Positions 42,737 through 51,492 of a stretch of 64,000 nucleotides of DNA are shown in pieces. Numbering within the stretch: the stretch's first letter is position 1; every line of letters starts with the position of its first letter. The notes below the pieces were generated by a model. It did no database searches, was not told where the DNA came from, and saw only the letters and a program-made list of their open reading frames with translations. The position numbers and the translations under genes are program-made. This stretch comes from Paenibacillus graminis (GTDB taxonomy: Bacteria; Bacillota; Bacilli; Paenibacillales; Paenibacillaceae), in the NCBI RefSeq assembly GCF_000758705.1, contig NZ_CP009287.1:496001-560000 (forward strand), read 5' to 3'.

Positions 42737-44767
42737 ATGGTGGATAAGACAGATGTACAGGAAAAAATGAAAATGAAAGCAAAAGAAAGAAAAACAGCAT
42801 CCGTTCAAACCAAATGGTCGCTTGTGATTCTTGCCATTGCCATTGTGCCTTTACTGGGAACAACCATCTTTTTCATGCAGTATTTTGGCGGGGTAACCCG
42901 GTCGAACAGCGAGGAGCTGGCCACTAAAATATTAGAGATGAACACTTCGCGCATCGATGAATGGTTGAAGAGCAGGACCTCTGCCGTGCAGGAGCTTATT
43001 GCGCAGCATCCGGAGTTCGATACCGCGCAGCCGCAGAGTATTTTTCCGGTGGTTAAGATCCTTGAAGAGAGTGATAACCAATCGGAAGGCTACAGTGTCA
43101 TTAACAAAGATGGCTTGCTGACCAATACGATGAACCTGACGGCCGATATGGCGAAATCCGCTTATTTCTTAAAAGCCAAGGAATCCCTTGCGCCGGCATT
43201 GGGAGATATGTCGTACCTGGAGCCGCTTAAAAAATACATCATTCCGCTGCTCGTTCCTGTAGTAGATAAGGAGCAGCAGTTTAGCGGGGCAATTGCGTTT
43301 TCGGTTACCCCTGATATTTTAAATGAGATGAGCAAAAGTATCCATGTGGCTGAGAGCGGCTACGGCTATGTAGTCTCCGGCAAAGGGGACTATTACGCAT
43401 ATTCCGATATGAGCCGGATCGGGAAAAATATGGCTGATTATGCCAAGAAGCCGGAACTGAAGAAGGCTGTCACCGCCATGCTCAGCCGCGAAAGCGGTTC
43501 GGAGACCTATACGGGTGAAGACGGAAAGACAATTATTACATATTACAAGACCATTCCCGGTACGGATTGGAAGCTGATGATCAATGTGCCGAAAAGCGAG
43601 ATTTTTTCCAAAGTGAATGCGGCTCAGCGCTTGGCTACCCTATTAATCATCGGCATCATCCTGCTGGTGACATTGATTTCACTCTATCTTACCCGTATGG
43701 CGGTTAAGCCGCTTGTGGCTATCTCCGGTGTTATGAAAAGAGTGGCCGAAGGCCATCTGAGTGAAAGGGTGGAAGTCCGTTCGGGGGATGAAATCGGACA
43801 GATGAGCAAAAGCATCAATGATACGGTCAGTTCGCTGTCTGGAATTGTCGGTACGATTGATACCACCGTGCTGCAGGTAGCCGCCGCTGCCGAGGGGCTG
43901 CTGGAATACGCCAACCATTCTTCAAATACCTCCGCTGAGATTGCTACCGTCATCCAGGAGGTAGCGCAGGGTATGGAGGAGCAGTTCAAGGGATCGGAGC
44001 AGTCGGCCCGGGCTACCGAAGAAATGGCTGTGGGGCTGCAGAGAATTGCGGAATCCTCCGTAAGTGTGTCCGATCAGGCGGAAACGGTAAGTACAGAGGT
44101 TCATAACGGCTATCTGGAGATTCAATCCACGCTTGAACAAATGACGGTCATCACTACAACCGCAGGCCAAACTGCTGATCTGATCCAGACCCTGACGCAG
44201 CAATCGGAACATATCGGACAAATCATCGATGTCATCTCCGAGATCGCTAATCAGACCGGGCTGCTCTCGCTCAACGCTTCAATAGAAGCAGCCCGCGCAG
44301 GCGAGCATGGACGGGGCTTCGGCGTAGTGGCAAATGAAGTGAAGAAGCTGGCTGAACGCACCAATGCCTCGATTGTTGATATTGTCGATCTGATCAAGCA
44401 GATTCAGGCCTCCACAACCAATGCTGCACAGTCCATGGAGAAAAGCATCGCCGAGATTGGCGACGGTATGGGCAAAATGAAAAATGTGGGAATCTCCTTT
44501 GAACATATCCGTTCCTCTATCCGTGAAGTTTCGCTGCAGATCCAGGACGTTTCCGCCATCAACGAAGAAATGTCTGCGGGAACCGAGGAAATCACTGCTT
44601 CAGTCTCCGATATGCTGACCATTGCCAAGGATTCGGCGGATAATGCCCAGGCGGTATCCCACGCTTCTTCCGAACAAATGGAGCTTATGAAAAAGGTAGT
44701 CAGCTCGGCGCAATCCCTCAATGAGATGATGACCACGCTGAAAGGCGAGATTGAGAAATTCCGCTAA
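42737..44767 (+). CDS. Methyl-accepting chemotaxis protein (dCache-type)
   Basis: A 676-residue receptor with a membrane segment near 30-50, an extracellular dCache-type domain of about 250 residues (ending [20 protein letters not shown]), a second segment at about 300-320, HAMP ([20 protein letters not shown]) and a cytoplasmic signalling domain with the hairpin tip [22 protein letters not shown], given as [14 protein letters not shown] and [12 protein letters not shown]. It should signal through CheA/CheW encoded elsewhere. ATG 42737 follows GGGGGG; the ligand is unknown. Confidence 0.93.
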   Translation: MVDKTDVQEKMKMKAKERKTASVQTKWSLVILAIAIVPLLGTTIFFMQYFGGVTRSNSEELATKILEMNTSRIDEWLKSRTSAVQELIAQHPEFDTAQPQSIFPVVKILEESDNQSEGYSVINKDGLLTNTMNLTADMAKSAYFLKAKESLAPALGDMSYLEPLKKYIIPLLVPVVDKEQQFSGAIAFSVTPDILNEMSKSIHVAESGYGYVVSGKGDYYAYSDMSRIGKNMADYAKKPELKKAVTAMLSRESGSETYTGEDGKTIITYYKTIPGTDWKLMINVPKSEIFSKVNAAQRLATLLIIGIILLVTLISLYLTRMAVKPLVAISGVMKRVAEGHLSERVEVRSGDEIGQMSKSINDTVSSLSGIVGTIDTTVLQVAAAAEGLLEYANHSSNTSAEIATVIQEVAQGMEEQFKGSEQSARATEEMAVGLQRIAESSVSVSDQAETVSTEVHNGYLEIQSTLEQMTVITTTAGQTADLIQTLTQQSEHIGQIIDVISEIANQTGLLSLNASIEAARAGEHGRGFGVVANEVKKLAERTNASIVDIVDLIKQIQASTTNAAQSMEKSIAEIGDGMGKMKNVGISFEHIRSSIREVSLQIQDVSAINEEMSAGTEEITASVSDMLTIAKDSADNAQAVSHASSEQMELMKKVVSSAQSLNEMMTTLKGEIEKFR

Positions 44768-44785
44768 GCTTACTTAAAAACCACA

Positions 44786-44837
44786 AAAACACCCCTGGGC
44801 CCTGCACACTCCCGTGTGTGAAGTTGAGGGGTGTTTT
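44786..44837. terminator. Bidirectional terminator between convergent genes
   Basis: AAAACACCCCT pairs with AGGGGTGTTTT; an inner CACAC/GTGTG hairpin forms the top. Confidence 0.8.
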
Positions 44838-44845
44838 CTGTTATT

Positions 44846-45823
44846 TCAGACCTTTTCTTCTAGGTGCAGGCTCTCAATGCCCCGGCGGATAATGCTGCAG
44901 GAAGCCTCAAGCTTCTTGGATTCCTCTGCACTCAGGTTCAGCTCCAGCAGTTCCTGTATGCCGCCCCTGCCGATGATTGCCGGTGCTCCGGCGCATACAC
45001 CGCTTTGGCCGTATTCCCCGTCCAATATGGCGGAGACGGCAATGATTTTATGCTCATCATTCAGGATGGAGCGGGTGATGTAAGCCAGCGCGCTGCCGAT
45101 GCCAAAATGCGTCGAGCCCTTGCGCGTGAAGATCTCCCAGCCGGCATCCTTGGTTTTGCGGGCGATGTCTTCCAGATCCAGTGTGCTGAACCGTTCCCGG
45201 TGCTGCTCTATGATCTGCAGAACCGGTTTGCCGCCGATGGTCACATGGGACCAGGCAACAAACTGGGACTCGCCGTGTTCCCCGAGCGCATAACCGTTGA
45301 CACTGCGGGGATCGATGGTAAAGACCTCCGACAGCAGCGTCTTCAGCCGCGATGAGTCAATAGATGTTCCGGTGCCGATGACTCTGTGGCGGGGCAGGCC
45401 GGAAATTTTCCATACCATATAGGTGACAATATCAACAGGATTGGCGGCAATCACGAAGATGCCATCGAAACCTCCGGCCATAATTTCGGTAACAATATCC
45501 TTGGTGATCACTGCCGCAGCATCAAGGACATCCAGTCTGCTCTGTCCCGGCTTGGGATTGGCGCCCGCTGTCAGAATGACAACGTCCATTCCGGCGCAAT
45601 CGCTGGAGGTGCCGGCATAGACCTTGGTGCGTGTTCCGGTAAAATCCATGCAGTGCGAGAGATCAAGCGCTTGTGCCATGGCGCGGTCATAAGTACGGTC
45701 AATCATCATGATTTCGTCGCATATAGCCTGATTGACCATGGAATAGGCACAGCTGGAACCGACCATTCCCGAGCCGACGATCGCCACTTTTCTTGATTTA
45801 CTTTTCAATTGTCTTGTCCCCAC
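44846..45823 (-). CDS. L-lactate dehydrogenase family protein
   Basis: A 325-residue NAD-dependent 2-hydroxyacid dehydrogenase of the LDH/MDH family. It has the Rossmann motif VGSGMVGSS, the catalytic His183 (GEHGES), Asp156 and Arg159 (DSSRLK) and loop Arg96. The substrate loop reads [11 protein letters not shown]: Pro90 stands where lactate dehydrogenases have Gln102 and malate dehydrogenases Arg102, so pyruvate may not be the main substrate. The start is GTG 45823 or, with better spacing to GAGAGTGGGG, TTG 45808. Confidence 0.85.
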   Translation of the reverse strand: MGTRQLKSKSRKVAIVGSGMVGSSCAYSMVNQAICDEIMMIDRTYDRAMAQALDLSHCMDFTGTRTKVYAGTSSDCAGMDVVILTAGANPKPGQSRLDVLDAAAVITKDIVTEIMAGGFDGIFVIAANPVDIVTYMVWKISGLPRHRVIGTGTSIDSSRLKTLLSEVFTIDPRSVNGYALGEHGESQFVAWSHVTIGGKPVLQIIEQHRERFSTLDLEDIARKTKDAGWEIFTRKGSTHFGIGSALAYITRSILNDEHKIIAVSAILDGEYGQSGVCAGAPAIIGRGGIQELLELNLSAEESKKLEASCSIIRRGIESLHLEEKV

Positions 45824-45995
45824 TCTCTAAAAGTATGCTTATATTCTAACTGATCTCATCGTAAGTTACCTGACATCAGGAATAAAAAAACTTGCTGTTT
45901 CGTGCGAGTTTGGTCAAAAGTGACATGAGAGGTTAGGAATGTCTGGGCGGATTATTAGTAGTATATGCATATTAGCGGAAAAGGGGGAATGTAAG

Positions 45996-46025
45996 ATGAC
46001 AATGAACCGTAGAATGATCCATTAA
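45996..46025 (+). CDS. Possible nine-residue peptide or small RNA
   Basis: A micro-ORF (MTMNRRMIH) follows a GGGGG site by seven bases and ends just before a strong terminator at 46033-46080. It may be a short translated transcript or just the end of a small RNA. No gene follows on this strand, so it is not an attenuator leader for a neighbour. Confidence 0.3.
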   Translation: MTMNRRMIH

Positions 46026-46032
46026 AAATAAA

Positions 46033-46080
46033 GGAGCATTCTTGAGGCTGCGAGGCTCCCGAATGCTCTTTTTTATAATT
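46033..46080. terminator. Intrinsic terminator, usable in both directions
   Basis: GAGCATTC pairs with GAATGCTC and is followed by six T; on the minus strand the tail CTTTATTTTT follows, so it also serves the CcdC-like gene. Confidence 0.7.
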
Positions 46081-46091
46081 AAATGATGTTG

Positions 46092-46598
46092 TCAGCCCCG
46101 GGGCTCAGGGATATGGGCCTGCGGAGGAACCAGCCGGATGTAACGCTTATACATGAATAATCTCCAGTGCAGAATCATGCCGAAGGCCAATATGAAGAAA
46201 AGACCGCCTGACTGCGGAATGGATATATATTGATTGATAAACTCATGCAGCACTGTGCGGATCAGCAGCAGTCCAAGCAGGATGAAGGCGAAGCTTTTGG
46301 AGCGCCGGGCATAAATCAGGCCTTCCCGTTCTTCAAACTTGGTGCTGCGCATCAGAGGGTAGGCAAAAATAAACCAGCCGACCAGAAAAGCTGCAACCGC
46401 CCACCACCAGGGAAATCTGACCTCGGGAACAACAAACATGGCAAAACCGGTGGACATGCCCAGCGGGGGAATCCAAATTTTGCGGATCGTCACCGGACGC
46501 GCGCTAGCTTTCAGGCGGATGAAAATAACCATCAGTGCCATGAATACAGCCCCCAGAGTAGAACCGACATGCAAAAGTGAAGGGTTGATATTGCCCAT
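46092..46598 (-). CDS. CcdC family (DUF1453) membrane protein
   Basis: A 168-residue protein with about five membrane segments. The segment PVTIRKIWIPPLGMSTGFAM after segment 1 and EEREGLIYARRSKSFAFILL in the middle are typical of the CcdC/YvlC-like family. CcdC lies near cytochrome c maturation genes in B. subtilis, but its function there is unclear, and no such genes are close here. A GAAAGG site precedes the ATG. Confidence 0.8.
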   Translation of the reverse strand: MGNINPSLLHVGSTLGAVFMALMVIFIRLKASARPVTIRKIWIPPLGMSTGFAMFVVPEVRFPWWWAVAAFLVGWFIFAYPLMRSTKFEEREGLIYARRSKSFAFILLGLLLIRTVLHEFINQYISIPQSGGLFFILAFGMILHWRLFMYKRYIRLVPPQAHIPEPRG

Positions 46599-46730
46599 GA
46601 TTCACTTTCCTTTCTGTGATTTGTGTCACTTATTTTTCCATTATAGCAGAAAAAAGAAGGCAAAACATTGAACCCTATCAGCGGGAATCCCGCAGCTGTT
46701 TCTCCTGAAGCCACAGCTTAAGCCGCAAGA

Positions 46731-46757
46731 AACCCGCCAAGGGAGACCTTGGCGGGT
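46731..46757 (-). terminator. Intrinsic terminator of GlsB-type gene
   Basis: CCCGCCAAGG pairs with CCTTGGCGGG; the minus-strand tail is TTTCTTG. Confidence 0.6.
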
Positions 46758-46806
46758 GTAAGTGCCAGCCCTGCTAAGCAGGTCTGGTTGCATATAAGGT
46801 TATTCC

Positions 46807-47067
46807 TTAAGAACGGCTGCGTCCGCCGACCGAACGGAGGATCAGGCTGACGATAAAGATCAGGACAATCGCACCGATAAGTGACGGGAAGACATAGAAA
46901 TCGCTGATCTTAGGTCCCCAGCTTCCCAGCAGCATGCCGCCGAGCCAAGAACCGAGAATACCGGCGATAATGTTGCCGATAACACCGCCCGGAATATCTC
47001 TGCCCATAATCAGACCGGCCAACCAACCAATGACGCCACCAACAATCAACATCCACAGAAAACTCAT
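46807..47067 (-). CDS. GlsB/YeaQ/YmgE family stress-response membrane protein
   Basis: An 86-residue protein with three membrane segments and Gly-rich repeats (WMLIVGGVIGWLAGLIMGRD, then GVIGNIIAGILGSWLGGMLL), the typical pattern of the transglycosylase-associated GlsB/YeaQ family. Members are often induced by envelope or general stress; their molecular role is unknown. AAGGAG precedes ATG. Upstream GTTTAA-N13-GGTTAA only loosely resembles a SigB promoter. Confidence 0.9.
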   Translation of the reverse strand: MSFLWMLIVGGVIGWLAGLIMGRDIPGGVIGNIIAGILGSWLGGMLLGSWGPKISDFYVFPSLIGAIVLIFIVSLILRSVGGRSRS

Positions 47068-47197
47068 TATGCTTCAGCTCCTTCATGTTTTGTTATCTTC
47101 GATGGTTACTATTAACCTCATGCCGGACGTTTAAACCAGGTGTCAAATATTGTCGGCAGCTTTATAATTAGTATTCAAGTATGTCCAAAAATATGCT

Positions 47198-47224
47198 GTT
47201 TAAACCCGGTGAGGTAGTGGGTAC
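47198..47224 (+). promoter_or_regulatory. Possible SigB-type promoter of lactonase gene
   Basis: GTTTAA and GGGTAC are 15 bp apart, close to the SigB consensus GTTTAA-N12-15-GGGTAT. It lies 117 bp before the lactonase start. Whether the organism has SigB is not known from this window. Confidence 0.4.
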
Positions 47225-47340
47225 ATAAACATGTTATAGTGAAAAAAGTGCGGAACCCTGAGGTGTATTCCTTAACTTAAAGGGTATATAAGAAGTAAGT
47301 GAAACTACGCGCGAATATACAATAGAAGGAGCCGCTGCCC

Positions 47341-48405
47341 ATGCAACAGCCAAATGAAGTCCTATTTTATGCAGGAACCTACAACAGCGTTGATCAAGAT
47401 GCGATTATACTGGGGGCTTTGAACAAGGATACCGGAGAAATGAGAATCCTGAACAGCACGAAGGGGATTGAGAATCCATCCTATCTGGCAGTGAACAGCT
47501 CAGGGACTGTGCTGTATGCCGTAAGTGAGAAAGATGAGGGCGAGGTCTATGCGTACGCCATTGAGCCCGGCAGCAAAGCGCTGCGCCTTCTGGGAAGCAG
47601 GCCAACGGAGGGGGGCGCTCCGTGTTACGTGTCTATTTCCCCGCAAGAGGATTACATATTTGTCTCCAACTATTCGGGAGGCAACGTCAACATTTTTCCG
47701 GTGGAGGCCGATGGCTCGCTTCAGGAGATGTCCGCCCAGGTAAAGCACACGGGGTCCGGGCTGCGTGAAGACCGGCAGGAAGCGCCTCATCCCCATTCGG
47801 TCATTCCTGACCGGTCGGGACGACATGTGCTTGTCTGCGATCTGGGCCTGGACCAGATTGTATTCTACCGTGTAGAGGACGGCAAGTTGGCTACCCATCG
47901 CGAAGTTCCGCTTCCGCCGGGTTCGGGTCCACGCCATCTGGCCGGACATCCGTCGGGACAATGGTTGTACCTGATCAACGAGCTGAACAGCACAATTACT
48001 GTGTTCGCGAGTGATGAGCAGTCCGCTGATCTGAAGATTCTGCAGAACATCAGCTCCCTTCCGGAGCATTATGCCGCCGGCAGCGACGACACTGCCGCCG
48101 ACATTCATGTATCGCCGTGCGGCCGTTTCCTGTACGCCTCCAACCGCGGGCACGACAGCATCGCAGTGTTCCATATCGACGCATCCACGGGCCTGCTGGA
48201 AGCGCAGGATTGGGTCATTTCCGGAGGTAGGACGCCGCGGAATTTTGCCATTATCGGGGGGATGCTGCTTGCGGCCAACCAGAACAGTGATAATATTGTC
48301 TCCTTCAGAATCGACCGTGAGACCGGCAGACTCATTCCTACCGGCAATGAGCTGGATCTCACATCACCGGTCTGCCTGAAGCTGTTGAATTTACAATCGG
48401 ACTAG
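47341..48405 (+). CDS. pgl: Lactonase-family beta-propeller (6-phosphogluconolactonase-like)
   Basis: A 354-residue seven-bladed propeller of the YkgB/Pgl type. Family segments include NPSYLAVNSSGTVLYAVSE, VSNYSGGNVNIFPVEADGSL, HPHSVIPDRSG, GSGPRHLAGHPSGQWLYLINE and YASNRGHDSIAVF. The enzyme may hydrolyse 6-phosphogluconolactone in the pentose phosphate pathway, though many members have no proven substrate. AGAAGGAG precedes ATG. Confidence 0.88.
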   Translation: MQQPNEVLFYAGTYNSVDQDAIILGALNKDTGEMRILNSTKGIENPSYLAVNSSGTVLYAVSEKDEGEVYAYAIEPGSKALRLLGSRPTEGGAPCYVSISPQEDYIFVSNYSGGNVNIFPVEADGSLQEMSAQVKHTGSGLREDRQEAPHPHSVIPDRSGRHVLVCDLGLDQIVFYRVEDGKLATHREVPLPPGSGPRHLAGHPSGQWLYLINELNSTITVFASDEQSADLKILQNISSLPEHYAAGSDDTAADIHVSPCGRFLYASNRGHDSIAVFHIDASTGLLEAQDWVISGGRTPRNFAIIGGMLLAANQNSDNIVSFRIDRETGRLIPTGNELDLTSPVCLKLLNLQSD

Positions 48406-48465
48406 CAGGGAGTGGCCTTGGCTGCAATGAAAAGTAGAAAAGTTCGTTGCTGGGCCGAGAGGGCC

Positions 48466-48643
48466 TGAATTCAACGAATTCACCCAGCAGGGTGGTATTC
48501 AGCCGGATTCGATAGCCGTTTTCCAACCCGCGCTGGTGAAGAAGCAGGTGAACAACCGTTAGTTGAAAAAAGGGAACTTAATTGGGTAATTTTACTCCTC
48601 CAGCAGCGAACTGAGCTGAATTAGTGGTCCTTTTTCCACTTGG
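48466..48643. repeat. Intergenic dyad element, copy 7 (incomplete)
   Basis: One forward module (48559; TTAGTTGAAAAAAGGGAACT) and one inverted module (48620; TTAGTGGTCCTTTTTCCACT). The 95 bp before the forward module closely match the extension of copy 3. It fills most of the spacer between the convergent lactonase and hydrolase genes. Confidence 0.7.
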
Positions 48644-48733
48644 AAGGGCCGCGGATTCATGTTGGAATTGAAATCCACAACAGCTACGTTATCTGGTGAA
48701 GGGCGGTTGCCGTTTGGGTCCTCTCAAATGAAG

Positions 48734-51055
48734 TTATTTTTCTGTTTGTTGTATAATAGCGGTTTGCTTGGACCCTTCCATACTGGTGCTTTTAAGGTAG
48801 AAGCCGATATCATCCAGCATAATTTTGTCGCCCTCTCCTCGCAGGTAGAAGGTGATTTCGCTTAGTTTTTTCGGGTCAAGCCCGGGTTCTTCCTCCACAA
48901 AACGTTCAAAAGGCAGCTCATAAGTCTGAAATACGGCTTCCGAGAGATCGCCGTATTTACCGTCGCTTATCCGCTCCTCAAGCCAGGGGAGGAGAGTGAA
49001 CCGGGTCTGCGGCAGAGGCAGGATATCCATCACTTCATTCAGCGGAAGGCGGGCTGCTGCATGATTGCTGTCCTTCAGCTCGACTTCCACATCGGGGGAT
49101 GCCGCCGTCTTTGCCGCATCCGGGGTATCCTTGGTGTCGGCATTGCGGTTAGCCATCGAGAACGTTAGCCCGGCAGCACCAGACCCGGCAAGCCCGCTCG
49201 CAAAGCTATTCTTCAGCTTGATGCTGTAGTAACTCTCACCGCCGTCCTTTGCGCTGTGTTCCAGCAGCAGCCCATTAGTGGCTTTGCTCTTGGATTCCCG
49301 GTCCTTGGCGGCCTCCTCACTCCAGATTAGCCCCGCTGCTTCCGCGGTTCCGCCGGTGAGGGTGTGCTTGTTGCGGTCCTCATCAAAGGTGGCTACAACG
49401 ATATCACCGCCGCTCTGAAACCGGTTATAGTATGCGGTGCCGGGAAGCCACTGTAGTCCGCTGCGGTAATCGCGGAACAGATCCTGGTAGACTTCCTTTC
49501 CATCCAGGGTAGTCTCCAGAAAGGCGGTGACATAGACCTTGGCGATTTGGCGCTGCGCGTCTCCATCCATAATATCCGTGCGGTCCAGAAACAATCCCGC
49601 CGGCAGCGACTGGTCGTACAGCCCCCAGCTGGTATTGAACTGGCTGTGATTGGCATCGGCGATGTATAGCGAGCTTTTGAATGACGAAGCGGCTCCCGTA
49701 AAGGAAGAGCGGATATACTGCCGGTCTCCGTAGAAATCATGCACATCGCCATCGCGGGCACCTTGAAGGGTCAGGTAATTAACGTCCACCAGACGGGCCT
49801 GCTGATCATCAATGGCTTTGTCCGTAGGAGCAAGCGCGATAACCGAAGCGATGTGAAACTGTGCGGTTGCGGCAAGAGCAGGATCATTCTTGAACCAGCG
49901 GCCGGCATCTGCAGCCATGGCTACGGCCTGCCCGCCCCGGCTGTGTCCGAGCAAGGCAGTCCGGCTATAATCCACTTTCTGATAGAAAGGATTGCCGGAT
50001 TGCCCGGCAAAAATGCCGATCTGCTGCAGATGCTTCAGGATCATCCAGGTGCGTACCTTGAAATCATTATCCGGAATGCCCGACCAGGCGGAATAGTTCA
50101 AAAAGTTCTCATCGAGAGACACCGCGATAAACCCCCGGCTGGCCAGCTGTTCGCCCAAGTAGGCATAACCCCCCTCTGAATAATCCTCCATCATATGGTT
50201 GCCGTGCACCATCAGCACAAGCGGGTAAGGTCCTGCGCCATCAGGCATCCAGACCCGGGCGTTTACAGGAAGCGCGCTGTAATCGAAGCCCCAGAATAAG
50301 GTGCGCAGCTTGGGCCAGCTTGTAATATAAGCAGAGGCATCTGCCGCAGAAGTGATAAGCTCAGCCCCATCGCCATACTCGCTTCGGTGGAGATCCTGCC
50401 CGCTGCCGTAAGTGAAGCTGTGAAAAGTATAGTTCCCCGGCTCTCCCGGATTTTCGGCATGGATGGGAGCCGGGCTTCCGCCGGATACGCTCGCCTCAGG
50501 CAATGTATCGCCATTGCCCCGGGTAGAGAGGGCGAGCGGAGAAGCGAGCACCACGGCTGCCAGCAGCAGTCCCATGGTGAACCGGCGTCTGCGCAGGAGC
50601 CCTATGGCCAGGCCCCCCAGGCCGCCGAGCAGGACGGTGATTCCAGCAACGGCTGCTGCAGCTTCAAGCTCCAGATCGGCATAATAGAAGACTAGCAGGA
50701 CAGCTCCTGAAGCGCTCAATAAAGAGCCCGCGTAGAGGCGCGGGATGCGCAGTCCGGACAGGGCCAGCAGCACTGCCAGAATATTTCCGGCACCAGCCAG
50801 GACCAGGGTTGCCGCACAGGTGGCCAGCATCACATCGGCGGCAGTTCCGAGGCCGGTAGGGATGCCCAGAACTGCTGCGGCAAACACCAAAAAGCATATT
50901 AACCAGGGTCCGGCAAGCGCCGTTCGCCATAGTTGGGTATCGTAGCGGTACGTGTCCAGAATGCGCCTTGCCAGCTCCCTAAGGATACGCTTGTGCAGCC
51001 GTGGCCGCTGCGGTGCGGGCGCAGGTACAGGCACATATTCCAGATTCATTCCCAT
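48734..51055 (-). CDS. Membrane-anchored alpha/beta hydrolase
   Basis: A 773-residue protein. Residues about 50-195 hold about five membrane segments; the rest is outside the cell by hydropathy. An alpha/beta hydrolase domain follows (VLMVHGNHMMEDYSEGGYAYLG, given as VLMVHGNHMMED and YSEGGYAYLG; nucleophile Ser in LLGHSRGGQAVAMA), similar to dienelactone hydrolase or PET-hydrolase-like enzymes. The C-terminal 200 residues look like a beta-rich carbohydrate- or lipid-binding domain. The substrate is unknown. ATG 51055 lies six bases after GGGGGAG, better than the ATG at 51088. Confidence 0.85.
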   Translation of the reverse strand: MGMNLEYVPVPAPAPQRPRLHKRILRELARRILDTYRYDTQLWRTALAGPWLICFLVFAAAVLGIPTGLGTAADVMLATCAATLVLAGAGNILAVLLALSGLRIPRLYAGSLLSASGAVLLVFYYADLELEAAAAVAGITVLLGGLGGLAIGLLRRRRFTMGLLLAAVVLASPLALSTRGNGDTLPEASVSGGSPAPIHAENPGEPGNYTFHSFTYGSGQDLHRSEYGDGAELITSAADASAYITSWPKLRTLFWGFDYSALPVNARVWMPDGAGPYPLVLMVHGNHMMEDYSEGGYAYLGEQLASRGFIAVSLDENFLNYSAWSGIPDNDFKVRTWMILKHLQQIGIFAGQSGNPFYQKVDYSRTALLGHSRGGQAVAMAADAGRWFKNDPALAATAQFHIASVIALAPTDKAIDDQQARLVDVNYLTLQGARDGDVHDFYGDRQYIRSSFTGAASSFKSSLYIADANHSQFNTSWGLYDQSLPAGLFLDRTDIMDGDAQRQIAKVYVTAFLETTLDGKEVYQDLFRDYRSGLQWLPGTAYYNRFQSGGDIVVATFDEDRNKHTLTGGTAEAAGLIWSEEAAKDRESKSKATNGLLLEHSAKDGGESYYSIKLKNSFASGLAGSGAAGLTFSMANRNADTKDTPDAAKTAASPDVEVELKDSNHAAARLPLNEVMDILPLPQTRFTLLPWLEERISDGKYGDLSEAVFQTYELPFERFVEEEPGLDPKKLSEITFYLRGEGDKIMLDDIGFYLKSTSMEGSKQTAIIQQTEK

Positions 51056-51246
51056 GATTCTCTCCCCCGGTAATTGCGCTGATTTCACACGTTTTAACCT
51101 TTGTTTTTAACCTGTTTTTTGACCTATAAGATGTAGCAATAATATTACTTTGGCGCCGCAATAACAAGTGATTTTTGCAGGAACAGCCGCCACATGCTTC
51201 CGTCAGGCCGGCTGAAAAAGACTTTTCGCTATTTTGAAAAAAAGGT

Positions 51247-51302
51247 TTGACAGGGTGCTGAGGTTTCAGTATTATATCTTCATAACCTACTAAGTTGGTA
51301 GG
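51247..51302 (+). promoter_or_regulatory. Sulfate operon promoter with Rrf2/CymR-type operator candidate
   Basis: TTGACA (51247-51252) and TATTAT (51270-51275) are 17 bp apart. The inverted repeat CCTACTAAGTTGGTAGG (51286-51302) follows at about +5 to +20. Its shape is that of operators of Rrf2-family regulators; CymR, the cysteine-dependent repressor of sulfur genes, is a likely candidate but only by analogy. Confidence 0.6.
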
Positions 51303-51328
51303 AATAATTGAATAAGTTCTTACCGTAC

Positions 51329-51418
51329 AGACGGAGGAACGCCCGCCATAGCTCGCAGACACGTGTCCACAGGACCGGTCTGACCTGCCGTAAGCGGGCC
51401 TTCCTCCGTCTATTTTTT
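51329..51418 (+). ncRNA. Structured leader with terminator before the sulfate operon
   Basis: AGACGGAGG-aac-GCCCGC pairs with GCGGGC-ctt-CCTCCGTCT, and six T follow. The roughly 47-base loop can fold further (GCAGAC/GTCTG with an inner GTCC/GGAC). It lies between the operon promoter and the first gene, so most transcripts would stop unless antitermination occurs. It lacks the conserved sequences of SAM-I riboswitches and T-boxes. Confidence 0.65.
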
Positions 51419-51492
51419 GCGTAAAGGCAGCAACGCTGAATGACGGGAACTTCATGGGGTGTCAAGAGAAAATGACAGGGGAGTGGCTTGTG

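Noticed and set aside
51329..51418. SAM-I riboswitch or T-box before the sulfate operon
   Set aside because: The conserved SAM-I core and the T-box TGGNACCGCG-type sequence are absent; only a terminator with a structured loop is seen.
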